DNA from: Proteromonas lacertae
Lineage: Eukaryota; Sar; Bigyra; Opalinata; Proteromonadidae
Assembly (NCBI GenBank): GCA_002245135.1
Contig: NGBS01000583.1
Location: 62,001-126,000 of the forward strand
Length of the DNA: 64,000 bases
Reading direction: 5' to 3'
Position 1 is the stretch's first letter, and each line of letters opens with the position of its first letter. The position numbers and the translations under genes were made by a program. The notes under the pieces were generated by a model that was given only the letters and a program-made list of their open reading frames with translations, had not been told where the DNA came from and searched no databases. Below, piece by piece: positions 36,501 to 50,982 of this stretch.

Positions 36501-39419
36501 AACAGTATTTCACTATCATATGATAATAATGATATAATATGAGATATAAACACTGAATTACCTTTACTGTTGTTATTTTGAGATAAATTCAATATATAAG
36601 AGAGTGTAGTTGTATTTCTATCTGTTGTAGATGGACGGAATAATGTTGATCCTTTTATTACAATCTGTGCAAAGAGTTTGATATTTTCATCATTCAATGA
36701 ATCATCTATATTGTTTATATATTCATCTATTATTGATTGTAAGTCTATTAACTCTTTACATAACACATATTCGCCATTTTCATTGATTTTATACAACCCA
36801 AACTCTTTAGGATCAATTCTACTCTTATTAATAGCAATTAAATTGTATAATAACAACTGTTGAACTGATAATAATATCTTATTACTATATTTACCTTTAT
36901 TATCATGTATTAGTTTCAATAAAGATGTAAATGCTTTGAATGAATAAGTACTTAATTCATACCAATAGGGTAATTCAGAATGAGATAATAACATTTTCTT
37001 TTCTAATGATAACTTTGATAATTCGTTTAATATATTGATATATGATATTACACAATCTTCAGTAGTTTCTATCTTTTCATTATCTTTAGGATACATTGAT
37101 TCATATACTGATTTAGAATAGAATAATGTATCAACTAAACCAACTTTATAACTACTATCTCCACTTATTCTTTCAATAATTAATCGTATTGTCCAACACT
37201 TTTCAATAGGTAAATCATATTTATATTGTTTCTCTTCTTTAAATGTAAATGATTCAACAAATATTTCAATATTTTCTGAAGGATTTCTTTCATTCACATT
37301 CTCTATTCTAATCTTCAATTCATCACCGTCTTTATAATCATTTGGAGTTATATTAATATAACCAACAACATGATAATACTCTCTATTTGTATTAATCGTC
37401 AATTCTAATGGAATATTCTTGATAGTATAAGCTTCATAATAATGACTAGGAATAATACCCATAAAATCATATATTCCATCATATAAAGGTACTTGATTAA
37501 TAGATTTATCTACAGACTCTAAAGTCTTATAATCGTTACTAATACTCCTTGGTATTTCAACTGATAATATTGATACTTGCTTAGATGAACCATAGAAACA
37601 AACAGCTGGCCAAATAGGTCGGTTTTACATCATTAAATGCTACTTTAAATGGTTGTTTATTAATAGAGAAGGAGATAGTACCAGTAATTAAGTTTAATTC
37701 AGTGGTTACAGTATCATGAGGATGTATTTTATCGAGTGTTCCTTTCTTTGTTCCTAACTGATATAATTGACCATTAAAAGCTCTATACATATATAAGTTA
37801 GGTGAATTTTCATAACTACTATTTGTTATATTATTAGAAGTAGCAGCACCAAAACAGGTCATTTCATCGTTTAATACATCATTTTCTAGTTTAAATGTCC
37901 AATAATATATCCCAGGAGTGGTAAATGATTGATTTACTATTACATGAGTGTTACTACTACTTGTACTCTCAACAGATCGATTTCTATCTGATAATTGGAT
38001 TCTTGGTGATGATTTAGAAGCATCAAAGGTTGCTTCTATTGTTGAATTTTTAATAAATGAACTGGTTAACTCTGATTTAATCTCAAATATCTTTTCCTTT
38101 ACTGGTTCTTTGAGTTTTAAGAACAATTCCCTGTTTTCTTCTTCATCTTCATTACATTGTAAGAATATTCTACATGCATTTAATGAAGAGGATAATAAGC
38201 CAGAAGCTCTTGATAGTAATAATAATATATTCAACAGTTTTGAAGATGGTGGTTGGGATAACGAACTCAATATAGTTGTATAAGATGTTCTTTTTGATAC
38301 TTCTAATGACTCACTTTTATAATCATATAATTGTATATGTTTAATACTTAATGTCTTGGATTGAGTACTGGTATTATCATCATAATGGAAAGTCAATCCA
38401 ATTCTACTGATTCTTTCACTATAATTCAACTTTACATTGATTATTTGTCTATGAATGGATATTGTTTGAATATTTGCTGATTTTACATCGTTTATATCTG
38501 TGTATAACTCTATCGTAATTTTACTAGCATAATCACAAGGTAAAGAATATTCAATCTAATAATAATAATTAAAAAATAGTAATTGTATAATTATACAGAT
38601 AAACAATAGCATACTGATGGATTTTGTAATTCACAAGTCCATAATATATCTTCATCATTTACTGTAATAGCTCTCCAATAGTCATCGTTATTTGATAGAC
38701 TCCATTCAACATTACTACCTCGATCAACATGAGATGCTTTGACTGTTTGTTTTTTGAATTGAATTTGATTGGACACGAATAATATAGCTGGAGATAACTC
38801 TTCCCATAGTTGGAGAGGAGACATATTCTTTAATGCAGCTAATATATACTCATTCATACATTCAGTATGAACTGCATTAGGATTCTTGTTGAATGCTTCT
38901 ATTACTACACTTATATAAAAATTAAGAACATCCTTTACATCATCATCTGCAATTTTTATTTGATAATCACTTGAAACATATGGTTGGTTGTAATTTTGAT
39001 GTGATTTTAGTAAAGTATCGTAAGTAGATAATAAAGTTACCAATCGTTTATGGACAGTAGTGACAAATTCGTTGTGATTAGATCTTGAAAGGATTATTTC
39101 TGCAAACAAGTGTTCCAATCTTGTGGCAATAGACTGCTTCTCTGTGTTGTTTCCTAAACCACAACTACAATATAATGTAAAAATGATACTTCAAGTAATT
39201 CTTCATTTTCTCTGCAAGTAGATTGATTTTGTTGCTTACAGTTTTGGGAAGTACATACTCATACCCACCTACATCTGGTACTTCATTTGATGCAGTTGAT
39301 GAATTCAAGAAAAAATCATTACGAAGATTGTACTCTAGTATCCTAATTATTGACTCTCCATCCTTTATATTCGACCAAAACGAACCAGAATTTTCATCAG
39401 CTGATACTGAGTTACCCAT
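27543..39419 (-). CDS. Giant HECT-type E3 ubiquitin ligase with SPRY and UBA-like domains
   Basis: About 3,850 aa across roughly ten exons on the minus strand; the start at 39419 gives MGNSVSADENSGSFW. A SPRY domain near 38000-37600 includes DEMTCFGAAT and YMYRAFNGQLY, and a second SPRY-like segment near 35050-34850 includes NGDIIVISLDTTNGSFSMKH. Acidic low-complexity stretches are common. A UBA-like motif (ALGFDVAVCIRALERNDND) lies near 31550. The C-terminal HECT domain has GVDWGGLFRDSISQG and catalytic LPTAHTCFFSVDLPPYP with Cys codon 27647-27645. Size and layout recall HECTD4/HERC1-class ligases, but the orthologue is not fixed. After YP the frame hits TGA; reading one base later gives SYEETEKAMSICIHFGV, the expected HECT tail, ending at 27543. 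This indicates a 1-base frameshift near 27610-27617. Exons around 32250-32650 are uncertain. Confidence 0.85.
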
Positions 39420-39533
39420 ATAAAGCTTTAAAAAATCAATTTAAGGAATTGATTTTGAATAATCTTGATTTTTATGGGTGAAGCAAATCACTATACACTT
39501 TATCAAACAAGTTTGAACTTTTTTTCTTGCAAA
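39420..39533. promoter_or_regulatory. 114-bp bidirectional promoter between HECT ligase and SPRY paralogue
   Basis: The only sequence between two divergent start codons of genes that share domains. AT-rich, with a repeated AATCAATTTAAGG/AATTGATTTT inverted element near 39433-39460 and T-tracts. The promoter role is inferred from position. Confidence 0.5.
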
Positions 39534-42500
39534 ATGATTGAGACGCTTTCACAGAAACCATACAATTTGCATGTCACACGATTACTTGTATCGCTTACTC
39601 GCTATTGCAATAGGTTGAAAGTCATGATATTGGCAATGTAAAACAAATGGGATTGAAAACATTATCTGCGGTTGTGAATAACCTAGATGCATTAGATTCT
39701 CAATATTTAAGAAAACCATTAGAAATTATTAACTCCTATTTAGAAAAACTTAAACCATGTCAGTTATTTACAGATTGGGCTCCACAGCATGTATTAAATT
39801 TTCTTTAATAACTATTTAGGTTGTAACATCAAATGAACTGAATTTAGAACAGTGTAAAGCTTCTGCAAGTTCATCAACTGACAACACTTCTCCAAATCAT
39901 GCTTTTTCTAATGTAGTTGGTAAATGGTCAGCTAAAGTATGGTTTAGATTGTATTTATCTAATTAAAATAGGTTGGTGAAGAAAATCTTTCAACATGGTC
40001 AGTTTCATTTGAAAAACCTCATATAATCACTATGATTAAAATAATTTTTTCATGCCATCCATATCATGTAGTAGTATTGGCAAAACCAGAAAATCCGTCA
40101 TCTCCACTAGTCACTCGTATATATAGTATGTATAATTATAACATTTAGTTGCTTGTGTCAGTACTTATGCTATTAGCAATGAAAAATCTATACTTTTACC
40201 ACCATATGCAACAGATCAACTAACATTAGTATTTATGGACAATAGATCAGAAGCAAAGCCATGTAGTATTGATTCTATACAGTTTTATACATCTGGAAAT
40301 GCTGAATTATATAGTTCAGATATACAGACATTGAAAGATATTGAATCATGTTTGAAATGTTGTTGTACTCCATCAAATCCTTTAAAGAAATTGACATTTA
40401 CTGCTTTGTTCGTATAATTATATATATATTTGTATATAAATAATAGTCATTTTCATTATGTACAGGTTCATTAGCTTCTTTATTATCAATGATTAAGATA
40501 TTACTCAACGATCAATATGAATTTGAAGATGAAAGTGAAATTAATAATTTTATGAAGTTATTATTAGAATTATGTAATGCTTTAGATGATAATTTCATAT
40601 TAATGAATAATGATGCTGAAAGTGATGCTGTATTTCTACAATCATTGAGTGGTGATGATATTAAAATATCATTAGATGGGAAGACAGTAACATCTTTAAA
40701 TGATAGCAAAACAGTATAAGTTGATATATAATAATATATAAAATAGTATGCAATTGTAGATTATCCATGTGATGAAGGTAAATATACATGGACTTTTAAG
40801 AGTTTGGATAGTCGTGAAAGTGATGAAATGACCTGTTTTGGTGCTGCAATCTATCCAGTAACAGAAAAAGAGTATTTAAATAGTAAAGAAATGTGGATGT
40901 GGAGAGCTTATAATGGTAGTTTATATTCACAAGGAAATCAATTGGCTAATAAAGTTGAAAAGATTCATAATAATGACTTGGTAAGGTTTGAGTTAGATTG
41001 TGATGAACATGTAATGAGATTGTTTTTAAATGATAAAGAAATGAGCGAATCATTTAAGAATGTAAAAGGCACAATATATCCAGCTGTTGCATTTTATGGT
41101 CCTTCAAGAAGTGTTGAGTTAATATCTGTTGAGAAAATGGATAAGAAAGTAACAGAAGCAGTTGTATATTTGTGTATGCAACAGTTGAAATCAGTATATA
41201 TATATATATATTCTTATTTATTAGAGTAATGTTGGTTATGGTACAATTGGATTAAATGATAATATGGGTTATGATGACTTAAAAATAAAAATAAATAAAG
41301 AGTTAATCAGAAGAGGAGTATCTATTCATCCACCTTCTAATGGTACAAGCCAAGCTGTATTTTCAATACCAAGTGGTCATTTCTGTAGATTTACAACCAA
41401 AGTTGGAATAAATGATGATGTCAATTGTGAAGTAAGTGGTTGTGTATTTAGAGTGAAAAGTGATAATACTTTATTGTGGGAATCTTCTGCAATTAATAGA
41501 TCTGGTGTAATTGAGAAATGTGATATACAATTAGATTCTTCATTTAATAATATAATATTAGAAGTTGAGTGTAATGGTTTGAATAGTATTATTATTATTA
41601 TTATTTATATATTGTATTAGATTGTTGCCATGCTGTGTTTATTAATCCAATTTTATTATCCAATAAACTACCAAATAATATGAAAATATATCTTGATATA
41701 CAACAATCAAAACCAAAGAATGTATATGTAGATATTAATTGTTATTATAAATAGAGTCTTGAATTAGCACATTGTATATTAAGATTAATAGAGAATCAAT
41801 GCAAATATCATATTGCTAATATGAGTTCAATTTATAAAATAAATCCACTAGATACTGGTATATAGAAATTATTAATATATTAATTTATAATTGAATAGAA
41901 GGTATAAATATGGAAGAACCATATTCAATTGATTGTACGTCTGAATCATTAACATTAATATATGAAATATTGAAAGATTTATTAAGTGATTGGAAGAATA
42001 AAATTGAATTGATTATTGAGATTCTTTATGTATATATTTATTATTGTTTATTTATTGTCTATTTAGATATTATATGCCACACTTAGAAAGATAGTTCATA
42101 GTAATATAGATATGAATGTGATAGGATTATATCAACATCCCATATTATCAAAATTCATTGAATTATTAGATGAGATAATATCGAATGATGAATATCCATT
42201 ATCAATTGGTGCATTATCTCAAGAAATATTAAACTCATCACAATCAATACTGTATATATTATATTATATATGAATATAGATTTCCTGATTCTCTTATTCG
42301 TGAAGAAAAATTCAAAAAGACAATCGAAGAAGGTTGTATAATAGAAATACAGTTTTCATGGCCTGTATTATTTGCTAAAAAAGAGAAACCTGATGATTTA
42401 TGTGAGAATGATAATACAGACTATAGATATGATACAGTGGTTTGTAACATTCAAGCTTTCTGTATTGAGAATAACATTAGACACAAATTATATGGTAAAA

Positions 42501-42787
42501 TGAATGGATTTATATATCTTATCTTCGAATTAGAACCAAAATGTGGAAATGATATATTAGATAAGATAGTAGATATAATGACGGAGAATGATTTAGATCC
42601 TTTTACCTTTTTAGATGGAAGTGAAGAAAACCAGATTTTTGTGCAGACTGAGCATTTTCCTTCATTTAATAGACATGATAGAGAGAATTCTGAACCAGGA
42701 AATGGTATTATAAGAATATATCCAAAAGGAAGATGCAGTTTTGATGATTTAGGTAAATATATTCAAAATTATTTGAATTCATTTTAA
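39534..42787 (+). CDS. SPRY-domain protein related to the N-terminal part of the adjacent HECT ligase, no HECT domain
   Basis: About 980 aa in about a dozen exons with 25-35 nt introns. The start MIETLSQKPYNLHVTRLL is followed by a helical part (QYLRKPLEIINSYLEKLKP), a discoidin-like segment (STWSVSFEKPHIITMIKIIF), then a SPRY domain with DEMTCFGAAIYPV and WMWRAYNGSLYSQG, strikingly like the neighbour's DEMTCFGAAT and YMYRAFNGQLY. Later exons repeat the sandwich and helical pattern and end IYPKGRCSFDDLGKYIQNYL before TAA. Without HECT or RING it cannot be a catalytic ligase. It may compete with or assist the neighbour (inference). Head-to-head orientation suggests an inverted duplication followed by divergence. 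Exon edges at 41600-42440 are approximate. Confidence 0.78.
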
Positions 42788-43377
42788 TTATATTATATAT
42801 TATTGAATATCTTTGTTGATATGATGATTTTAAAATAAAACCAACCTTTTGAAACGAATATATTTTTAATAATTAACTATATCATGCTATAACATGTTTG
42901 TATAGAATATAAAGCAATAATTTAACTGTATTCATCATAATTTAGTTTTGCTAAGTATTTATTACATAAATAATATGTAACTAACGAATTGAGTAACTGT
43001 TTATTAAATAATTCTTTTCTTATAAGATAATGAACTAATTTATAATAAAAATCATCTCAGTAACAATGCCTTTATCATTACTGTAAAAATTATTTAACTC
43101 ACTCAATATTCATAATTTACCTTTTTCATCTATATTAAACGATAAAATATACATTACTATATTTATATACTACATTTAAATTGCATATAAACCTTTATAT
43201 CCTTCAAAAAATCGAAAAAACTGAATATTCAAGCCAAGTTTTTAGGTTGGTTTTTTTAAAACAAAATTTGTGTTTGTCATTGTTTAAACAATGTCTAGTG
43301 TAGTGTTTATAAGATATCATTTTATTTTGATTTTTCTTGATAGTATCAGATAAAATTTAATTGAATAGAAAAAAAAG
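42788..43377. other. Intergenic, SPRY gene to ABCA
   Basis: 590 bp, AT-rich; no coding frame or RNA was recognised. ATTCAAGCCAAG near 43226-43237 resembles a motif upstream of the NEK kinase and may be a promoter element. Confidence 0.4.
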
Positions 43378-46300
43378 ATGAGAAGTATAAGACTTCTCTT
43401 ATGTTGTATAGGCAACTGTTCCTATTTTTTACCTGATTTATGGTTGATGTTGAAGAAGACTTTATTGTTCAAGAAAAGACATTATTTCAGAACATTCTGT
43501 GAAATCGTATAAAAGTCTAGTTAATATTGTTAGTTCATTCCAGTTATCATTGCACTGATATTTATTCCTGTGTATTTCTTATTTGAAACTGATTATTACT
43601 ACGAGGAAAAGTATTTTTAAAATTCAATTTATATTTTGTATAGTTTTGCTTTGAGTGCTAGAGAAGTTTATCCGCTTGGTGATATGTTTGCTCATGTCAA
43701 GTCTATTGGATATCACGTTGCTGTAATTGGTAAAGAAAATGATGTTAATAACTTCATTTCAAAAATGGATGATTTTTACCCTGGTTTTAAGTTTAATAAG
43801 AATATACTGACTTATGCTGAGAAGCAGAGTATAGGTAATGATATTGATTTATTGGAAATACCTAAATTATCTGACATAGCTAAAGTGTTTAAAGATGAAG
43901 GTTCGTTCAATAGTTATGTGAAGAGCAGAGATTATGTTAATCAAGATGCAATAGTTTTTGCAATTACAATAAACAAATATCTTTTTTTGTATAGTTTAAA
44001 TAATTAAATATATCAGTTTTCTTAATAAATATTCATATTTGAAAGTGGAAATTATGATTATTTGTTAAGATATAACCATTCAGATCCAACACCAAATTTC
44101 AAGAGTGAAACTTCGTATAATTACTATTTACCCTTTTTTTTATTATAGTATTAATGATCCTTGGACAAATATAGTGAAATGGGATGACATTGATGATTTT
44201 ATATCAATGGACTATAAACCAAAATCTCCAAATCCAAGTGAAGAAGATACATTAAAAGCAAAAGCTACATTTGATAAAACTCAAGGTTTTTTAACATTAC
44301 AAAACTCAATAGATAAAATGATTATTAATAAAGAAGCTGACAATAAATTAAGTGATGAAGAGTTGTATGAAGTATTTAAAACAAAAACTTATCTTGTGAA
44401 AAGAGATATTGTATATATATCATGACCTTTTTTTAATATTTGTAGAACGAAAAAATTCAAAATGCAATTCAAACATTGAATAATACTCACAGTGATGTTT
44501 TAATGCCTGAAATAAGAAAACTAACAAAAGAGTATAATCACATTCCTCAAGCAACAAGAATTGCTCTTTTCCCTCAATTTGCTCAAGAAAGAAGCATGTT
44601 CTTTTATAGTATGTCACTTGCAGTTGGTACATTATTCGTTTTGATTTACATGTATACAAGTTCATGGATGGTATATGACGTTGTTTATGAAAAAGAAAAG
44701 AAATTAAGAGAAGGTATGTGTATGATGGGTTTAAATGAATCTGCATTGAATTGTTCTTGGTTGATAATCTATTTTTTAGAAACTACAATATCAGCAATAT
44801 TAATTACAATTATTATGTATATTAAAACTTAATAATACAATTTAAATAGGGCATTCTTATTAGATCATTCCAATGTATTCTTCGTGTTTTTGATTTTCTT
44901 TTTGTATGGAATTACACTTATTTCATTTGTGTATTTAATCTCAACATTCTTCAGTCGAGCTAAAACAGCAGTTATAGCAAGTGTTATTTTGTTATTCATC
45001 TTCTTCTTTATAGCTATTTTCTTCAGTATGATATTAATTTCTTATCTTATATTAATAGAAACAACTGATATGTCTTATTCAACTAAAATGGGTTTATCTA
45101 TCTTCTTTCCTGTTGCATTTGATTTAGGTTTAGGTGTATTCTGCAATCTAGAATCTAATGGTATTGGTTTAACTGTATCAACAATCAATAAATCATGGAA
45201 AGATCAAACTTATTCAGGTGCTATTTTGATGTTATTTGTAGATACGGTTGTGTATTTGATACTAGCTTGGTATTTTGACAGAGTAGTTCCAAGGGAATAT
45301 GGCACTCATTACAAATGGTATTTCTTATTTACTCCCTCTTATTGGTTTGGAAGTGATCATGATAACATTAGAGTAACTGATAGTTCAAGTGATGAAGATT
45401 TAAAGAATCCAGATAATCTAGATGCTAATGGAAATAAAAAAGCTCATTTTGAAGATATAGAACCAAGATTGAAAGAAATGTATAATCAAGGTAAATGTGT
45501 AGATGTTAAAAGTCTATTCAAGACTTTCAATACACCAGATGGCAAGAAAGTGGCAGTTAATAATTTGAATATGCAAATGTATGAAGGTCAAATCTTTGTT
45601 TTATTGGGTCATAATGGTGCTGGTAAATCAACAACAATATCAATGTTAAGTGGTTTATTTAGTCCAACTAGTGGTAGTGCTACAATGTATGGATATGATT
45701 CAAATAGTCAAATGAGTGAAATAAGGAAGATAATGGGAATTTGTCCACAGCATGATGTACTGTTTGATGAATTAACAGTAAGACAACATTTAGTATTATT
45801 TGCTCATTTGAAGAGAATTCCTGAAGATAAGATTGATGTTTCAGTAGAGAAAATAATCAATGAAATAGGTTTGAGAGAAAAAGTAGATTATCCTTCTTGT
45901 AATTTAAGTGGTGGACAAAAGAGAAAATTGAGTGTAGGAATTGCTTTGATTGGAAATTCAAAAATCGTCTTTTTAGATGAACCAACTAGTGGTATGGATC
46001 CTTATTCTAGAAGAAGTACTTGGTCAATACTACAAAGTAATAAAGAAGGAAGAATCATCATATTAACCACTCATTTCATGGATGAAGCTGATCTGTTAGC
46101 TGATAGAATTGGTATTATGCATGATGGTCAATTAATATGTTGTGGAAGACCTCATTATTTAAAGCAAGAATATGGAATAGGATATACATTGACTGTAGTG
46201 AAGAAATCTCTTGATGATGGTCCAAAAATAGAAGTGTTAGTAGGTGAAATGGTACCTGAAGCAGAATTATTAACTGATGTAGGTAAAGAAATCTCATTTA

Positions 46301-49300
46301 GATTGCCATTTGCCTCTGGACAACAATTCCCTGCATTATTAAAAGAAATAGATAACAACAAAGATAAATATGGTATTGATAGTTATGGAATGTCAGCTAC
46401 AACTATGGAAGAAGTGTTTTTAAATTCGGCAAAGATTGCTGATAGAGAGAATATGTTAGAAGTTCAAAACTCTAGAAAATCTGGAATATCTAAAATTCAA
46501 TTAAACAAAGAATATAAGCAATTCAATCGAGCAGAAGCATCAAAGAAAAATATGTTCTTCATTCATTATGCAGCTTGTTTGAAGAAGAGAATGTTGTATG
46601 TAAAAAGAGATTTGAAAGGAATAATATGTCAAATCTTAATCCCCATTGTAGTAATGCTATTAGGTTTTCTGTTTATGTCTATGGATTTTTCTTCACAACC
46701 TCCAATGTATGAAATATATATATATATATAATTAATTTAGATTTGATATTGATACTCGTTACTATAACAAGGAAGTAGCTAATTCAACTGAAAGATACAA
46801 GACTGTCTTACCATATGATAATGTAAAGAGTGGTTCAGCTGTTGAATTTCTTAAATACTTAGAGAAGGATGATGTTGTTCCAAATCCATTTGATGGTTCA
46901 AAATATTATAGTGATGATGGTTGTCTTCTTGAAGAAAGTTTAAAATCAATGACTGAAGATAAGAGAAAAGAAAAATGTCAATCAGTATAAATTATGTTTC
47001 ATATATAAAAAATAGATTAATCAAAACAAAGAATTTGCTGTTCCAATATATGGATTATATCAATACTTAAGGGAAACAGCAAATGATGAAGAAGCAACAA
47101 AATATATTGCATTTGCTCAAGTTCCAGATCTTACAACAAACAGATATGTCTCTTATATATTTGTAAATTCTTCAAGTTCTCATGCTAGTGCAATTGGAAT
47201 GAATCAATTGAATCAAGCATTGTTAAGATATTATTCAAGTATAGCAGATGCAAAATTATTAACATCTGGATCAGTAATGCCATTTACATTTAGTGATGAA
47301 AATGATGCTGAGAATATTAAAGGATTTGCTATTCCAATTGTTAATGTTTTAGCTCTTGCATTTGTTGCTTCCTATTATGTTTCATTTATAGTTAAAGAAA
47401 AAGAAGTAGGTGTGAAACATCAGCAGTTGATTAGTGGTGTTAGTTTACCTGCTTATTGGATTGCTACATTCACATGGGATATGTTGACATACTTACTTCC
47501 GTATATTACTATATTATAATAATATTATATATGAATAGATGTATATTTGGAATAGTATTTATGTATATCTTTGATCTTAAATCTTTTCAAAATCATATTG
47601 GAGTTGTAATTGTTTTATTCATTCTATATGGTTTAGCTGTTGCTCAATCAACCTATTTCTTATCCTATATATTCAAAGTTCACTCATCAGCTCAAAATAC
47701 AGTGTTGTTTCTTAACATTATCATTGTTTTATTCATCGATTTGAAATTTATGTTAGGTCAAATTAAATCAACTTGCAGATTAGGTGAAGTTTTAGAGTAT
47801 ATATATATATTCAATAATTATTACTATTTAGTTGGTTCTTCTTGATATTCTTCCCTGGTTATACATTTGGTATTGGAATGTACAGATTAGGTATTTGGGA
47901 TTCTTTAAGTATGATGGATGGTATGTGTGATATGTTACATAATATTCCAGTTGATATTCAACCATATCCTGAAACTGGAGGTGAATTTGCGTTTGACAAA
48001 ATAGGAAAGAGTATATTGTTTTTAGTTCTTCAATTTGTAATATATGGATTTTTGGCAATTATTACTGATTATATTCTGTCATATCCTAAATTAAAACAGA
48101 AATTTTTCGCAGATAAAGATTTACCAAAAAGATGTTTTACACCTGATGAAGATGTGAAGAATGAAGCTGACAGAATAAAAGAAGGAATGATTCATGAAAG
48201 TGGAAAGAAAGAAACTATTCAAGTTAAAGGTTTGAGAAAAGTCTGGAATGGTAAAAAGATAGCTGTTGAAGATTTGAATTTTGGTTTGATACCTGGAACA
48301 TGTTTTGGATTTTTAGGAATAAATGGAGCAGGTAAAACCACCACATTAGAAATGTTGAGTGGAGATATAATTCCAACAAAAGGAACAGCAACAATAAGTG
48401 ATTTTGATATTCTAACTGATCAAATAGAAGTGAGAAGATTGTTAGGATATTGTCCACAATTTGATGCTTTATTAGATTTACTAACAGTAAAAGAACATTT
48501 ATATTTATATGCTAAAATCAAAGGTGTTCCTGATGATATAATTGATGATGTAATAAATGAAAAGATAGAACAAATGGATTTAGGTAAATTTGTGAATAAA
48601 ACAGCTGGTTCATTAAGTGGAGGAAATAAACGAAAGTTAAGTGTAGCAATTGCATTAATAGGAAATCCTCCATTAGTATTCTTAGATGAACCATCAACAG
48701 GAATGGATCCAGCAGCAAGAAGGCATATGTGGAATATAATAGCTGATATAACAATCAAGAGATGTGATACAACAATAATCTTAACAACTCATTCAATGGA
48801 AGAAGCTGAAGCATTATGCACATTGGTTGGAATAATGGTAGGTGGAAGATTGAGATGTTTAGGATCTTTACAACATTTGAAGAATAGATTTGGCCAAGGA
48901 TTTATGTTAGAAATCAAATTAAAGGAGAATAAAGAAGAAGAGGTTAAAGAAAAGGTAAAACAAATATCCTCTTTTGAAGGTGAATTATTATATGAGGAAG
49001 ATATAGAAGATGTTTGTAAAGAATTGGGAAGAATTGATCGATTTGATTTAATCAATGAAATAGACAGTGGTTGGTCAATTTATAGTGAGATTAACAAACA
49101 TAACCATGTAAGTAAGTCTTTCTTTGTTGATTGGTGGATAATGGAAGATAGAGTAAAGAATTTAACAGATACATTAAAGCAGATGTTTAATGATATTGAA
49201 TTGTTAGAAAGACATGATACTTATTTAAGATTTAGAATCGATACTGAGAACTTAAAACTTGGTGAATTATTTGATTTAGTAGAAGGAAAGAAAGAAGAAT

Positions 49301-49497
49301 TAGCAATTAAAGAATATAGTTTTGCTCAAACTTCATTAGAACAAATCTTCAATTCATTTGCATCTCAGCAAGAAGAAGAGAAAGGAGAGATAAGAGGATT
49401 AAAGAAACAAGGATCAACATCAATTAGAAGATTAACAACAGGATTAAAAAAGAAATCTAGAAAATCAATTTTAACCTTTGAAGTTGAACATATTTAG
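43378..49497 (+). CDS. Full-size ABC transporter, ABCA (lipid exporter) type
   Basis: Two halves, each TM domain plus nucleotide-binding domain, about 1,900 aa, typical for ABCA. TM1 (FIPVIIALIFIPVYFLFE) is followed by a large extracytosolic loop and a TM cluster (44560-45350). NBD1 has GHNGAGKST, LSGGQKRKLSVG and VFLDEPTSGMDP. The second TM half spans 46620-48100. NBD2 has GINGAGKTT, LSGGNKRKLSVA and VFLDEPSTGMDP. Both ATP sites look intact. About nine short introns were placed (for example 44406-44444, 44818-44849, 46711-46740, 46990-47018, 47501-47540 and 47799-47831). The first exon may be MRSIRLLLC... or use a 27-nt intron (43387-43413); both keep the frame. It ends VEHI then TAG. Predicted role: lipid or sterol flipping/export at plasma or endomembranes. 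Confidence 0.92.
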
Positions 49498-49750
49498 ATT
49501 GGTTATTTTTATATAAAATAGTTGTTTAATAAATATTTTGTTTTGGTGTTATAAACTATAATTAAAGCCATATAGCATTATTTTGTAAGTATTGTTTTTA
49601 TCTCTATTATCATTTATATTTTCATCATCATTTTCATCATTTACTACTCCTCTTAATATATATATATCCATTTGATTTGTGTGTTTTTTCTTTAAAATAA
49701 CAACAACAATTATAGAAATAAACTAATATAATATAAAGAATAATTAGAAT

Positions 49751-50944
49751 TTAATCTAACATACTTTCAACATCAATATCACCAAACTCATCTTCATTAT
49801 TTGAATGAAGTGATCTATTACTAGCACGGTTTGGATCTTTTACAGAAGCAAGACTAGGAGCAGCATCAGGAGCTGGCGAGGAAGCTGGTTGACGACCTGG
49901 ACCAGGTGGTGGTGGTCTTCTTGGCATAGCTGATCCATCATCACCTCCTCCTCTTCCATTATTTGGATTGATTTGTGGAGGTGGTGCTCTTCCTCCTTGT
50001 GCAAACGTAGTTTGACCGTTATTAACTTGATTTCTACGCTCTAATTCTGCATATTGAGCAGCGAATACATCTGAATTTTCACCTAAATCTTTACATAAAG
50101 CTACCAAGTATCTTAAACATTCAATATTTTCTGGATATTGTTTATGAATATCTTTATACATCTGTAATGCTTTCTTTAAGTTACCTAAACGTCTATAACA
50201 ACTAGTAACCATCAATTTCCATTTCACTTCATCTGGTTGAACTTCAGTAGCTCTTTCAAAGAAGGAAATTGCTTCTTCATACATTTCAGATCTGACAAAC
50301 CATAATCCAAGCCAAGATATAACATCTAAATTAACTGGATAGAATTTATAACTTTCTTTATGATAATGTAATGCTTGAGTATCATCATCTTCTTGACTAA
50401 ATAATTGACCTAATCTTGCAGTAATACCTGGATCAGTTGGAACTTTAGCTAATAACAAATTATAATATTTTATAGCTTCTTTTGGTCGATGTAATATTTC
50501 ATAAATTGTACCTATTTGATAGAATACTTCTGGATTACCTGGAGTTACTTGCAATAACTTCTCAAATGCTTGTAATGCTTCTTCCTGTGGTCCTACACGT
50601 TTTGCTACCAATCCTAAATTATAGATTGCTTCACTACAATCAGCTTCAACACCAATAGCTTCTAAATACATCTCTTTGGATTTATCATATTCTTCTTTAA
50701 TATAATGGCAATTACCTTTGTTTACTAAAGCTCTAGCATTATATCTATCTTTCTTTACAGCTTGAGTAGCATATTCATCAGCTTGTTTGTAATCTTGTTG
50801 TAAGAAATACATGAATGATAAGTTATTAGAGACTTGTGATCCTAATTGTTGATCTCTCTTTTCTGGTCCTCTTAATACTTTGGTAGCTTCATCAATCTTC
50901 TTTTGATGCATCTATTTTAATAATAATAATATTATTATTTATTA

Positions 50945-50982
<38 letters not shown>

